Assembly (NCBI GenBank): GCA_037414955.1
Contig: JBBEWH010000037.1
Span: 1 to 64,000, forward strand
DNA length: 64,000 bases
Direction of reading: 5' to 3'
DNA from: Phytohabitans sp037414955
GTDB lineage: Bacteria > Actinomycetota > Actinomycetes > Mycobacteriales > Micromonosporaceae
The stretch's first letter is position 1, and each line of letters begins with the position of its first letter. Positions 26,166-34,923 of this stretch are shown piece by piece. Below the pieces are notes generated by a model that was not told the origin of the DNA, ran no database searches, and saw only the letters and a list, made by a program, of their open reading frames with translations. The translations under genes and the position numbers were made by a program.

Positions 26166-27789
26166 AGGTGGATTCCAGCGCCACGAGGTCGACGTTGCCG
26201 AAGAGGTCGAGTTTGACGTTGCGCACCTTGGCCGAGTAGCCGTAGTTGTACTGGCTGAAGCGCAGCGGGATCACCGGCATGTCCTTCGCGAGCAGGTCCT
26301 CCGCCTGCCGGTACTTGCGCTGCATCTCCGCCTCGGTCACGCCCCGGGTCGCCTCGGTGAGCAGCGTGTCGAACTCCGCGTTGCGGTAGCCGGCGTAGTT
26401 GGACGACCCGGTCATCGAGTACAGCGGCGTGAGGTAGTTCTCCATCGACGGGTAGTCCATCGGCCAGGCCATCCGGAACAGGCCCACCGGCTCCCGCTTT
26501 GCCACCCTGGTCAGCAGGTCGGCGAAGCGCGGCTCGGTCACCGGCTCGCACGTCACGCCGAGGTTGGCCCGCAGCTGCGCGCAGGTCGCCTCGATCCACT
26601 CCTGATGCCCACCGTCGTCGTTGTACGTGATGCGCAGCGTCGCCGGCCCGCCCGCCTCGGCGTAGAGCCGCTTGGCCGCCTCCGGGTCGAAGGCGCAGGC
26701 GGCGGTGCAGCTGTCTGGCCGGTAGCCGGGCACGACCGGGGAGACGAACGCCCGCGCCGGCAGTTGGGCGCCGTCGAACACCGTCCGGACCAGCGCGTCC
26801 CGGTCGATGGCCATCGAGATCGCGCGGCGCACCTCGGCCTTCGCGAACTCCGGCTGGTACATGGGGAAGGCGAGCATCTGGAGCGTCGAGCCGTCCCGCT
26901 GGCCGCGCCGGTCGCCGAGGTCGCTCGCCGCGTCGGCCAGACGCTCCGTCGGCAGCGTCCGGAGCACATCGAGGTCGCCGTCGAGAAGATCACCGTACGC
27001 GGCGGTGAGCTGGGTGTACGGCCGGAACGTGAGCGCCGGGACCTTGGGCTTGTCACCGGCGTACGGCTCGTACCGCGCGACCTGGATCGGCTCGCCGCGC
27101 TTCCAGCCGCCGGTGAGCTTGAACGGCCCCTGCCCGACGATCGCGTCCTCGAAGCCGGGCTTCAGCACGCCGGGCGACTGCCACGCGCTCGACGGCAGCG
27201 GGTAGAACGCGGTGGTGCCGAGCATCGACATGAACTCGGTGAACGGCGCCGACAGCGTCACCCGCACCGTCAGGTCGTCGACCTTCTCGAGACCGGAGAG
27301 CGTCTTCGCCGCAGGATCGGTGGCCGGCTCGGGGCCGGCGCCGTCCGGGTCGGTGGGCTGGGTGTCGGCGTACCCGGCGATCCGGCCGAACAGGTAGCCG
27401 TTGGCCTGGTTGTTGGGTGCGTACGCGCCGTAGTTCCAGGCGTTGATGTAGCTGTCAGCGGTGACCCGTTCGCCGTCGTGGAACGTGAACCCGTCCTTCA
27501 GCTTGATCGTCCACACCCGATGGTCCCTGGTCCACTCGATGTACTCGGCGGCCACCTCGTACGGCCGGTTGTGCTCGTCGTACGCGACCAGCGGCGCGAA
27601 CAGCGCGCTCAGCACCTGGGCGCCGTCGGCGTCGTTGGTGTTGGTCGGCAGCAGGTGGCGGGGCTCGGCGACCGCGACCTGGACCGCGCCGGGGGCACCG
27701 CCGGCGTCGCCGCCACCCAGCGGATCGCATCCGGCCAGGCCGACCACGACGGCGATCGACAGGGGTACGGCGAGAGCACGCAGCACCAT
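26161..27789 (-). CDS. ABC transporter substrate-binding lipoprotein, peptide/nickel type (SBP family 5)
   Basis: This 542-residue exported lipoprotein has a short signal peptide and the lipobox LAGC, then the family 5 solute-binding fold: EPRHLLPTNTND near the start, the conserved LKDGFTFHDGERVTADSYINAWN segment, VRRAISMAIDRDALV, and the C-terminal PVIPLRFSQYNYGYS. Such proteins capture oligopeptides or metal chelates for Opp/Dpp permeases. No permease or ATPase gene adjoins it, so it is an orphan component. ATG at 27789 follows AGGGAG at short spacing; a GTG four codons upstream is possible. It is divergent from folD with 48 bp between starts. The stop codon lies inside PAL-A copy 6. Confidence 0.9.
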   Translation of the reverse strand: MVLRALAVPLSIAVVVGLAGCDPLGGGDAGGAPGAVQVAVAEPRHLLPTNTNDADGAQVLSALFAPLVAYDEHNRPYEVAAEYIEWTRDHRVWTIKLKDGFTFHDGERVTADSYINAWNYGAYAPNNQANGYLFGRIAGYADTQPTDPDGAGPEPATDPAAKTLSGLEKVDDLTVRVTLSAPFTEFMSMLGTTAFYPLPSSAWQSPGVLKPGFEDAIVGQGPFKLTGGWKRGEPIQVARYEPYAGDKPKVPALTFRPYTQLTAAYGDLLDGDLDVLRTLPTERLADAASDLGDRRGQRDGSTLQMLAFPMYQPEFAKAEVRRAISMAIDRDALVRTVFDGAQLPARAFVSPVVPGYRPDSCTAACAFDPEAAKRLYAEAGGPATLRITYNDDGGHQEWIEATCAQLRANLGVTCEPVTEPRFADLLTRVAKREPVGLFRMAWPMDYPSMENYLTPLYSMTGSSNYAGYRNAEFDTLLTEATRGVTEAEMQRKYRQAEDLLAKDMPVIPLRFSQYNYGYSAKVRNVKLDLFGNVDLVALESTS

Positions 27790-27837
27790 CGACTCCCTCA
27801 CTCAGGCTCGTAGGCACCCTATGAGACCATTTGCGGC

Positions 27838-28695
27838 GTGACGGCCATAGTCCTGGACGGTAAAGCAACCGCGACGGCGATCAAGGAAGACCTGCGGGAG
27901 CGGGTCAAGGCCCTCGCCAACCGGGGCAAGGTACCAGGGTTGGGTACCGTGCTCGTCGGCGACGACCCGGGCTCGCATGCCTACGTGGGCGGCAAGCACC
28001 GCGACTCCGCCGAGGTCGGCATCGTCTCCATCCGGCGCGACCTGCCGGTCGACGCCACCCAGGAGCAGGTCGAGGCGGTGGTCGCCGAGCTGAACGCCGA
28101 CCCCGCCTGTGACGGATACATCGTCCAGTTGCCGCTGCCGGCGCAGATCAACACCCAGCGGATCCTTGAGATGGTCGACCCGAACAAGGACGCCGACGGC
28201 CTGCACCCGGTCAACCTGGGCCGGCTGGTGCTGGGCTACGACGGGCCGCTGCCCTGCACCCCGCGCGGCATCGTGGAGCTGCTCCGGCGGTACGACGTGC
28301 CGCTGCGCGGCGCTCGTGTGGTGGTGATCGGGCGCGGCACCACGGTCGGCCGGCCGCTCGGGCTGCTGCTCACCCGGCGCAGCGAGAACGCGACCGTGAC
28401 GCTGTGCCACACCGGTACCCGTGACCTGGCCGCCCACACCCGGGAGGCCGACGTCGTCGTGGCGGCCGCGGGCGTGCCCGGCCTGCTCACCGCGGACATG
28501 GTGCGGCCCGGCGCGGTGGTGGTCGACGTGGGCATCACCCGCGTGATCGGCGCGGAGGGCAAGGGCGTCTACACCGGCGACGTCGCCCCCGAGGTCCGCG
28601 AGGTGGCCGGCGCGCTGGCCCCGGTCCCCGGCGGCATCGGCCCCATGACGAGAGCCATGCTCCTCACCAACGTGGTAGAACGCGCCGAGCGCTAA
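27838..28695 (+). CDS. folD: Methylenetetrahydrofolate dehydrogenase / methenyltetrahydrofolate cyclohydrolase
   Basis: This 285-residue bifunctional enzyme interconverts methylene-, methenyl- and formyl-THF, feeding PurN and PurH among others. Motifs: GLGTVLVGDDPGSHAYVGGK with the catalytic lysine, DGYIVQLPLP, DADGLHPVNLG, the NADP loop VIGRGTTVGRPL and PVPGGIGPMT. The usual YVxxK is present as YVGGK. GTG start at 27838. The order folD, mdh, icd recurs in actinomycetes; here an M23-like gene and PAL-B copy 1 lie between folD and mdh. Confidence 0.96.
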   Translation: MTAIVLDGKATATAIKEDLRERVKALANRGKVPGLGTVLVGDDPGSHAYVGGKHRDSAEVGIVSIRRDLPVDATQEQVEAVVAELNADPACDGYIVQLPLPAQINTQRILEMVDPNKDADGLHPVNLGRLVLGYDGPLPCTPRGIVELLRRYDVPLRGARVVVIGRGTTVGRPLGLLLTRRSENATVTLCHTGTRDLAAHTREADVVVAAAGVPGLLTADMVRPGAVVVDVGITRVIGAEGKGVYTGDVAPEVREVAGALAPVPGGIGPMTRAMLLTNVVERAER

Positions 28696-28712
28696 CCCCC
28701 CCGCCCTGACGC

Positions 28713-28761
28713 AAGGAAGGGCCCCTTCTTATCGCTTTATGCATAGGAAGGGGCCCTTCCT
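28713..28761. repeat. PAL-B palindrome, copy 1
   Basis: Arms AAGGAAGGGCCCCTT and AGGAAGGGGCCCTTCCT flank the centre ATCGCTTTATGCATA. Each arm is itself nearly palindromic (GGAAGGGGCCCTTCC), so the element is doubly symmetric. It lies 17 bp past folD and 64 bp before the next rightward gene. Confidence 0.9.
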
Positions 28762-28825
28762 AACCTTTAGCTTCTCTCCGGCGCGGCGGCGTGACCGATT
28801 CACGGCATTTGTTCATGATCGGGGT

Positions 28826-29941
28826 ATGCGACTCGCGATCATGGCGTTGATGCTGGCCATGGCGCCGCCGCCGGGGGCGCCGGACCTGGGGGCGGCGGTG
28901 CGCGCGAGGGCGGGAAGCGACACGCAGGTCACCGTCGCGCCGCGCAGCACCGGGGAGTGGGGGTTCGGGACCGTCGTGCGGCCGTCCGCCGCGGACGCGT
29001 ACCCGGAAGGTTGGCTCTTCGTCGCGCGGCGGGTGAACGGCCGGTGGCAGATCGCGCTCGAAGGCGAGCCGCGGTTCGCCGCGCTCAGCGCGGAGGCCGC
29101 GATCCTCTCGACACCGGAGCGCGCGATCCTCGCCGCCCCGGAGCGGCCGGCGGTGGATGACCGGGCCGAGGGCGGCACCGATCGGCGCACCGGCATGCGG
29201 CTGCCGTTCGCGGTCGGTCAGACCTGGCGTTATACCGGCGGGCCGCACCGGATGGGCACCAGTGCCCGCAGCTCGGTCGACCTGGCCGGCGGGGACGGGC
29301 GGGTCCTCGCCGCGCGCGGCGGCGTGGCGTACACGATGTGCCGGTCCGGCCGGGGCTGGGTGCGGGTGGTGCACGACCGGGGTTTCGCGACCGACTACTA
29401 CCACCTCGAGCGCAACATCTCGGGGGACGGCACGCCGGTGGCCGAGGGCGCGTTCCTGGGCAAGATCGGCAACGACGTCTCGTGCGGCGGGCGCTCGACC
29501 GGCAAGCACGTGCACTTCTCGCTGCGCCGCGACGGCCGGTACGTGGACATCGACCGGTACCAGTTCGGCAAGTGGGTGATCATGGCCGGCAGCAAGTTGT
29601 ACCACGGTGCGGCCCGGCACGGCTCGCGCGTGGTCGGGGTGGGTGGTTCGCTCTACAACTACGGGCCGCTCGGCTTCACCCAGGGCGTCGTGGACACCGA
29701 CGGCGGCACGAAGCTGAACCGGCGCGCCGGGCCCGGCATCAGCTATCCGACGGTCGGTCAGGTGCCGGACGGCGAGACCGTGACGATCGCGTGCTCCGCG
29801 CGCGGCACCCGGCACACCGGGCGGTACGGCTACACCAGCGACCTGTGGAACAAGCTCACCGACGGCAGTTGGGTCAGCGACGTGTACGTGTGGACGGGCA
29901 CAGCGGAGCCGGTCAACGGACTGTGTCCGGAACACGGCTGA
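28826..29941 (+). CDS. Secreted LasA-like M23 metallopeptidase with C-terminal SH3-type domain
   Basis: This 371-residue protein has an N-terminal signal peptide (MRLAIMALMLAMAPPP) and a pro-region. The peptidase domain does not have the usual HxGxD. It has a GGPH motif followed by SSVDLAGGDG, then YYHLERN and HVHFSLRR, the arrangement of zinc ligands seen in LasA-type enzymes. The C-terminal 90 residues (LNRRAGPGISYPTVGQVPDG) resemble a bacterial SH3 domain used to bind cell wall. It is thus probably an exported cell-wall or staphylolytic-type peptidase. ATG at 28826 follows a GGGG tract. It sits between PAL-B copy 1 and mdh. Confidence 0.82.
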   Translation: MRLAIMALMLAMAPPPGAPDLGAAVRARAGSDTQVTVAPRSTGEWGFGTVVRPSAADAYPEGWLFVARRVNGRWQIALEGEPRFAALSAEAAILSTPERAILAAPERPAVDDRAEGGTDRRTGMRLPFAVGQTWRYTGGPHRMGTSARSSVDLAGGDGRVLAARGGVAYTMCRSGRGWVRVVHDRGFATDYYHLERNISGDGTPVAEGAFLGKIGNDVSCGGRSTGKHVHFSLRRDGRYVDIDRYQFGKWVIMAGSKLYHGAARHGSRVVGVGGSLYNYGPLGFTQGVVDTDGGTKLNRRAGPGISYPTVGQVPDGETVTIACSARGTRHTGRYGYTSDLWNKLTDGSWVSDVYVWTGTAEPVNGLCPEHG

Positions 29942-29984
29942 TACGGTCCGGAAAACGAGACTGTATCCAGAGAGTGAGACGGCC

Positions 29985-30935
29985 ATGGGCAAGAAGGTCA
30001 CCGTCGTCGGCGCCGGGTTCTACGGCTCGACGACCGCGCAGCGCCTCGCCGAGTACGACATCTTCGACACGGTCGTGCTCACCGACATCGTGGAGGGTAA
30101 GCCCGAGGGCCTCGCCCTCGACATGAACCAGTCTCGCCCGATCGAGGGCTTCGAGACCAAGGTGGTCGGGCAGAGCACCGGGCCGAACGGCGAGGGGTAC
30201 GAGGCGATCGAGGGATCCGACATCGTCGTGATCACGGCGGGCCTGCCGCGCAAGCCGGGCATGAGCCGGATGGACCTGCTCGGGGTCAACGCCAAGATCG
30301 TCCGGCAGGTATCGGAAAACGTCGCGAAGTACGCCCCGAACGCCGTCGTCATCGTGGTGTCCAACCCGCTCGACGAGATGACCGCGCTCGCCCAGATCGC
30401 GACCCAGTTCCCGAAGCAGCGGGTGCTCGGCCAGGCCGGCATGCTCGACACCGCCCGGTTCAGCCACTTCGTGGCCGAGGCGCTGGCGGTGCCGGTGGCG
30501 TCGGTGCAGACGCTGACCCTGGGCTCGCACGGCGACACGATGGTGCCGGTGCCGTCGAAGTGCACGGTCAACGGCAAGCCGCTCGCCGAGCTGCTGCCGG
30601 CCGAGAAGATCGAGGAGCTGGTGGTGCGCACCCGCAACGGCGGCGCCGAGGTGGTCGCGCTGCTGAAGACCGGGTCGGCCTACTACGCTCCGTCGGCCGC
30701 CGCCGCCCGCATGGCTCGCGCGGTGGCCGAGGACTCCGGCGCGGTACTGCCGGTGTGCGCGTGGGTGGACGGCGAGTACGGCATCTCCGGCGTGTACCTG
30801 GGCGTGGAGGCGTCGATCGGCGCCGGCGGGGTGAAGCGGGTGGTCGAGACCGACCTCACCGACACCGAGCTGGCCGGCCTGAAGGAGGCCGCCGAGGCCG
30901 TCCGCGCCAAGCAGGCCGACGTCGCGAACCTCTGA
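29985..30935 (+). CDS. mdh: Malate dehydrogenase (LDH-like type)
   Basis: This 316-residue NAD-dependent enzyme interconverts malate and oxaloacetate in the TCA cycle. It has the Rossmann loop VGAGFYG, the substrate arginines in AGLPRKPGMSRMDLL, VVSNPLDEM and the catalytic histidine in GSHGDTMVP. The short length and the RKPGM loop place it in the lactate dehydrogenase-like MDH group rather than the longer E. coli type. It ends 8 bp before PAL-B copy 2 and lies upstream of icd, with phoD and an MBL gene inserted on the other strand. Confidence 0.96.
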   Translation: MGKKVTVVGAGFYGSTTAQRLAEYDIFDTVVLTDIVEGKPEGLALDMNQSRPIEGFETKVVGQSTGPNGEGYEAIEGSDIVVITAGLPRKPGMSRMDLLGVNAKIVRQVSENVAKYAPNAVVIVVSNPLDEMTALAQIATQFPKQRVLGQAGMLDTARFSHFVAEALAVPVASVQTLTLGSHGDTMVPVPSKCTVNGKPLAELLPAEKIEELVVRTRNGGAEVVALLKTGSAYYAPSAAAARMARAVAEDSGAVLPVCAWVDGEYGISGVYLGVEASIGAGGVKRVVETDLTDTELAGLKEAAEAVRAKQADVANL

Positions 30936-30942
30936 GCTTGTT

Positions 30943-30989
30943 GGGAAGGGCCCCTTCCTATCGCTTTTTGTATAGGAAGGGGCCCTTCC
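30943..30989. repeat. PAL-B palindrome, copy 2
   Basis: Arms GGGAAGGGCCCCTTCC and GGAAGGGGCCCTTCC around TATCGCTTTTTGTATA. It lies between the convergent mdh and phoD genes, 8 and 6 bp from their stops, where it could end both transcripts. Confidence 0.92.
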
Positions 30990-30995
30990 ATGCAT

Positions 30996-32645
30996 TCAGC
31001 GCAGGGGGTGGGAGTCCTGGTCGTCGTCGACGGGGAACACCGGGCCCGCCGCGCTTCGCAAGGTGGGTGGTGCCGGCTCCTGGCTGGCCACGGTGATGCC
31101 GGGGCGGCCGGCTTCGACGACGAACTGGGCGGCGGTGCGCACGTTCGCGGTCGTCGCCCACACCGTGTCGACCAGCCGCAGCGAGCTGAGCATCCGCTCC
31201 GGCGTGACGTCGCAGACCACGTACCCGCGCTGGTTGTCGATGTACTTCCAGTGCGGACTCTCCGCCATGATCGGGTCGTAGGTGGCGTGGAACGACGCCG
31301 GGTTCGCGTTGCCGCCGGACGAGATCGAGGTACCGGTGATCTCCGCGCCGACCACGGGTGACGAAGCGGCGTCGAAGTCGGGCTTGAGGTCGCACACCCA
31401 CGTGCAGTGCCGGTCGCCGGTCAGCACCACCGGGTTGTCCACCTGCCCGGAGCCGAAGAACTCCAGCAACCGGCGGCGCTGTGCCCGGTACCCGTCCCAG
31501 TTGTCCAGGTCGAAGACCTGCTCCGGTCCGACGCGGCGGTCGTTCGAGGCCCACATCACCTGGTTGGCGAGCAGGTTCCACGCGGTACCCGACGACCGCA
31601 TGCCCTGCACGAGCCAACGCTCCTGCTCCGGCCCTGTCATCGACAGCGACGGGTCCATGGCGGCCTCGAGGGTGGCCGGCTGGTCGCTGCGGTACTGCCG
31701 GGTGTCCAGCACGTGCATGCTGGCCAGGTTGCCGAAGCGGAGCCGCCGGTACAGCTTCATGTCCAGCGAACGCGGCACCGAGCTGCGGCGCAGCGGCATG
31801 TGCTCGTAGTACGCCTGGAACGCCGCGATCCGCCGGGCCCGGAACGCCTCCGGGGTCTGCGCCGCCGGGTCCTGCGGGATCTCGTCGGCCCAGTTGTTGT
31901 CGATCTCGTGGTCGTCGAGCGTGACGACCCACGGGAACGCCGCGTGCGCGGCCTGCAGATCGACGTCCGACCGGTACTGGGCGTGCCGGTTCCGGTACTG
32001 CTCCAGCGAGTACGGCTCGTCGGTGCCCTCGTGCGGGCGCAGCGCCGCCGGGTTCGGCCGCCCCTCGTAGATGTAGTCGCCGAGGAACGCGACGAACGCC
32101 AGGTCCTCTTCGGACAGGTGCCGGTAGGCGGTGTAATAGCCGCTCTCGTAGTTCTGGCAGCTCGCGAACGCGAACCGCAGCTGCCGGGGGCGGGCGTGCG
32201 CGGCGGGCGCGGTGCGGGTGCGGCCGACCGGCGAGATCTCCGTGCCGGCCCGGAACCGGTACCAGTACACGGTGTCCGGCCGCAGGCCCTGCACGTCGAT
32301 GTGCACCGAGTGCCCGAAGCGCGGCTCCGCGGTGGCGACGCCGCGCCGGCGGACCCGCCGGAAGCCGTCGTCTTCCGCGACCTCCCACGCGACGGGCACG
32401 GCGCGGGCGGGCATGCCGCCGCCGGCGAGCGGCTGCGGCGCGAGCCGGGTCCAGAGCACAACCCCGCTGGGGAGCGGGTCGCCGGAGGCGACGCCGAGGG
32501 TGAACAGGCCGGTGGGCAGCGGCCCACCGGCGGTGGAGGGTACGTGGGCCAGCGCGCCGTCCGGCGCTACCAGCATGGGTCCGACGACGAGTCCTGCGGC
32601 GCCGGCGACGAAACGCCGCCGGTTGATCGGGTACGTGTCAGGCAT
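30996..32645 (-). CDS. phoD: PhoD-family alkaline phosphatase / phosphodiesterase (Tat-exported)
   Basis: This 549-residue enzyme starts with a twin-arginine signal (NRRRFVAGAAGLVVG). An Fn3-like N-terminal domain (GVASGDPLPSGVVLWTRLAP) is followed by the Ca/Fe phosphatase core: FASCQNYESGYY with the metal Cys, FLGDYIYEG, TLDDHEIDNNWADE and TGDRHCTWV. PhoD enzymes release phosphate from mono- and diesters outside the cell. The ATG at 32645 is the only start preceding the Tat motif closely, though GGGAG is very near it. Phosphate control is likely from the family; no Pho box was identified. Confidence 0.93.
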   Translation of the reverse strand: MPDTYPINRRRFVAGAAGLVVGPMLVAPDGALAHVPSTAGGPLPTGLFTLGVASGDPLPSGVVLWTRLAPQPLAGGGMPARAVPVAWEVAEDDGFRRVRRRGVATAEPRFGHSVHIDVQGLRPDTVYWYRFRAGTEISPVGRTRTAPAAHARPRQLRFAFASCQNYESGYYTAYRHLSEEDLAFVAFLGDYIYEGRPNPAALRPHEGTDEPYSLEQYRNRHAQYRSDVDLQAAHAAFPWVVTLDDHEIDNNWADEIPQDPAAQTPEAFRARRIAAFQAYYEHMPLRRSSVPRSLDMKLYRRLRFGNLASMHVLDTRQYRSDQPATLEAAMDPSLSMTGPEQERWLVQGMRSSGTAWNLLANQVMWASNDRRVGPEQVFDLDNWDGYRAQRRRLLEFFGSGQVDNPVVLTGDRHCTWVCDLKPDFDAASSPVVGAEITGTSISSGGNANPASFHATYDPIMAESPHWKYIDNQRGYVVCDVTPERMLSSLRLVDTVWATTANVRTAAQFVVEAGRPGITVASQEPAPPTLRSAAGPVFPVDDDQDSHPLR

Positions 32646-32680
32646 GCTCCCGACGCTGGTAGACGTCGGTGAATACGCGC

Positions 32681-33463
32681 TTAAACGCGGACGAACGGTG
32701 CCGTGAGGTGTGGTGTGGCGAGGATGATGCCGGGGGCGAAGAGCTTCACGCGCGAGTCGCGCGCCGCGTCCGGGTCCACCTCGCCGTGGTACGCCACGTC
32801 CGGCGCGACGAGCTGGATGGCGTGCACGAGCAGGTCTCCGGTGAGCAGTACCGCCGCGTCGGCGTACTCGATGAGCACTGACTGGTGCCCCGGCGTGTGG
32901 CCGGGCGTCGCGACCGCCTTGACCCCGGCGGCGATCGGGGTGTCGCCGGCGACGAGCCGGAGCTGGCCGGCGGCGGCGAGCGGCTCCAGCAGGCGCTCGC
33001 GCAGCGCCGGGTTGAGTTCCTCGACGGCGTCCGCGTCCGCGCGCGGGATGAGATAGCTGGCGTTCGGGAAGTACGGCGTGCCGACCACCGCCCAGCCCAC
33101 GTGGTCGGTGTGCAGGTGGGTGAGCACCACGGTGTCGACGTCGGCACGGTCGATGCCGGCGGCGGCCAGTTCGTCGGGCAGCCGTCCGGGCACCGGCGCC
33201 CAACTCGCCGCCGGCGAGTCGGCCGGCCCGATGCCGGCGTCGACCAGCGTCACCCGGCCGTCGTCGTGGCGGATCGCGAAGCACCGGAACTGCAGCAGCC
33301 ACTGCCCGTCCGGAGTTCGTGCGTGCGGGTCGCGCGCGTCGGCGAGCCGCCAGTGCTCCGGCGTGGCGTCGGGAAAAGCCTCATTTCGGGGCAAGAAGAA
33401 CGGTCCTTCGCCGTCGTCCAGGGCGACGACCGTGACCGGCCCGACGGTGTGGGAGAGCGGCAT
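32681..33463 (-). CDS. MBL-fold metallohydrolase
   Basis: This 260-residue metallo-beta-lactamase-fold protein has the signature THLHTDHVGW (HxHxDH), VTLVDAGIG before it, the third-ligand region ATPGHTPGHQSV and LLTGDLLVH with the bridging Asp. It resembles the broad family of lactonase- or glyoxalase-like hydrolases, and the substrate is not evident. It lies 35 bp upstream of phoD in the same direction and is divergent from icd, with an 18-bp palindrome between. Confidence 0.87.
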   Translation of the reverse strand: MPLSHTVGPVTVVALDDGEGPFFLPRNEAFPDATPEHWRLADARDPHARTPDGQWLLQFRCFAIRHDDGRVTLVDAGIGPADSPAASWAPVPGRLPDELAAAGIDRADVDTVVLTHLHTDHVGWAVVGTPYFPNASYLIPRADADAVEELNPALRERLLEPLAAAGQLRLVAGDTPIAAGVKAVATPGHTPGHQSVLIEYADAAVLLTGDLLVHAIQLVAPDVAYHGEVDPDAARDSRVKLFAPGIILATPHLTAPFVRV

Positions 33464-33482
33464 GCGCCGGAGTCTAGACTAT

Positions 33483-33500
33483 GCAGTACGCTCGTACTGC
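33483..33500. promoter_or_regulatory. 18-bp palindrome between MBL hydrolase and icd, candidate operator
   Basis: GCAGTACG-CT-CGTACTGC is a perfect palindrome with a 2-bp spacer, 20 bp upstream of the MBL gene start and 31 bp upstream of icd. Its length and symmetry fit a TetR- or GntR-type dimer site. No regulator gene adjoins it. Confidence 0.5.
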
Positions 33501-33530
33501 TTGTTTTGTTCTGAGAGGAGCGCCGTCGCG

Positions 33531-34745
33531 ATGGCGAAGATCAAGGTAAACAACCCGGTCGTCGAACTCGACGGCGACGAGATGACCCGGATCATCTGGA
33601 AGCAGATCCGGGAGCAGTTGATCCTGCCTTATCTCGACGTCGAGTTGGAGTACTACGACCTCTCGATCCAGCACCGCGACGCGACCGATGACCAGGCCAC
33701 CGTCGATGCGGCCAACGCCATCAAGCGGCACGGCGTGGGCGTCAAGTGCGCGACGATCACGCCCGACGAGGCCCGCGTCGAGGAGTTCGGGCTGAAGAAG
33801 ATGTGGCGCTCGCCCAACGGCACGATCCGCAACATCCTCGGCGGCGTGGTCTTCCGCGAGCCGATCATCATGGCCAACGTGCCGCGGCTGGTGCCCGGCT
33901 GGACCAAGCCGATCATCATCGGCCGGCACGCGCACGGCGACCAGTACAAGGCCACCGACTTCGTGGTCCCCGGCCCGGGCACGGTCACCATCACGTACAC
34001 CCCGCAGGATGGCTCGGCGCCGGTCGAGCTGGAGGTCGCCAACTTCCCCGGTGGCGGCGTCGCGATGGGCATGTACAACTTCGACGACTCGATCCGCGAC
34101 TTCGCGCGCGCCTCGTTCCGGTACGGGCTGGACCGCAAGTACCCGGTCTACCTCTCCACCAAGAACACGATCCTCAAGGCGTACGACGGACGGTTCAAGG
34201 ACCTGTTCGCCGAGGTGTTCGAGAACGAGTTCAAGGACGAGTTCGCGGCCGCCGGCCTCACCTACGAGCACCGCCTGATCGACGACATGGTCGCCGCCGC
34301 GCTGAAGTGGGAGGGCGGCTTCGTCTGGGCCTGCAAGAACTACGACGGCGACGTGCAGTCCGACACCGTCGCGCAGGGCTACGGGTCGCTCGGCCTGATG
34401 ACCTCGGTGCTCATGGCCCCCGATGGCAAGACGGTCGAGGCGGAGGCCGCGCACGGCACGGTCACCCGGCACTACCGGCAGTGGCAGAAGGGCGAGAAGA
34501 CCTCCACCAACCCGATCGCCTCGATCTTCGCCTGGACCCGGGGCCTCGCGCACCGCGGCAAGCTCGACGGCACGCCGGCGGTGACCGAGTTCGCCGAGAA
34601 GCTGGAGCAGGTCTGCATCGAGACCGTCGAGGGCGGCCAGATGACCAAGGACCTGGCGCTGCTCATCTCGCGGGACGCACCGTGGCTCACCACCGACGAG
34701 TTCATGAACGCCCTGGACCAGAACCTCGCCAAGAAGCTCGCCTAG
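33531..34745 (+). CDS. icd: NADP-dependent isocitrate dehydrogenase
   Basis: This 404-residue dimeric enzyme oxidises isocitrate to 2-oxoglutarate in the TCA cycle. Motifs: VELDGDEMTRIIW, CATITPDE, WRSPNGTIRNILGG (substrate serine and Asn), IIIGRHAHGDQYKATD, DDMVAAALKWEGGFVWACKNYDGDVQSD and EAEAAHGTVTRHYR. This is the eukaryote-like homodimeric type, not the monomeric enzyme of some actinomycetes. The ATG follows GAGAGGAG. Its stop is 6 bp before PAL-A copy 7. Confidence 0.97.
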   Translation: MAKIKVNNPVVELDGDEMTRIIWKQIREQLILPYLDVELEYYDLSIQHRDATDDQATVDAANAIKRHGVGVKCATITPDEARVEEFGLKKMWRSPNGTIRNILGGVVFREPIIMANVPRLVPGWTKPIIIGRHAHGDQYKATDFVVPGPGTVTITYTPQDGSAPVELEVANFPGGGVAMGMYNFDDSIRDFARASFRYGLDRKYPVYLSTKNTILKAYDGRFKDLFAEVFENEFKDEFAAAGLTYEHRLIDDMVAAALKWEGGFVWACKNYDGDVQSDTVAQGYGSLGLMTSVLMAPDGKTVEAEAAHGTVTRHYRQWQKGEKTSTNPIASIFAWTRGLAHRGKLDGTPAVTEFAEKLEQVCIETVEGGQMTKDLALLISRDAPWLTTDEFMNALDQNLAKKLA

Positions 34746-34751
34746 CTCCTT

Positions 34752-34807
34752 CATGATCAAGGCGTCCTTCAAGTAGTTAGAACTACTTGAAGGACGCCTT
34801 GATCATG
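34752..34807. repeat. PAL-A palindrome, copy 7
   Basis: A perfect inverted repeat with the inner stem CTTCAAGTAGTT/AACTACTTGAAG. It lies just after icd, in the convergent gap before the amidotransferase-like gene. Confidence 0.95.
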
Positions 34808-34878
34808 GGGAGGGTGTTTCCGGCGGGCGTTACGTCAGGTGGGTGCGGGTCGTTACACAGCGTGCCGTCCCTTCCCGT

Positions 34879-34904
34879 GCGGGGGCCCTGTCCCGGGCCC
34901 CCGC
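34879..34904. terminator. GC-rich hairpin, probable bidirectional terminator
   Basis: A 10-bp stem GCGGGGGCCC/GGGCCCCCGC with a 6-nt loop, followed on the + strand by AACCCTTTTC. It lies 20 bp from the stop of the leftward gene at 34924 and 70 bp after PAL-A copy 7. Confidence 0.7.
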
Positions 34905-34923
34905 AACCCTTTTCTCGCCCTGA

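Noticed and set aside
28739..28825. An N-terminal extension of the LasA-like peptidase starting in PAL-B (MHRKGPFLTFS)
   Set aside because: The start at 28826 gives a good signal peptide directly; the extension would bury it behind a 29-residue polar stretch with no ribosome site.
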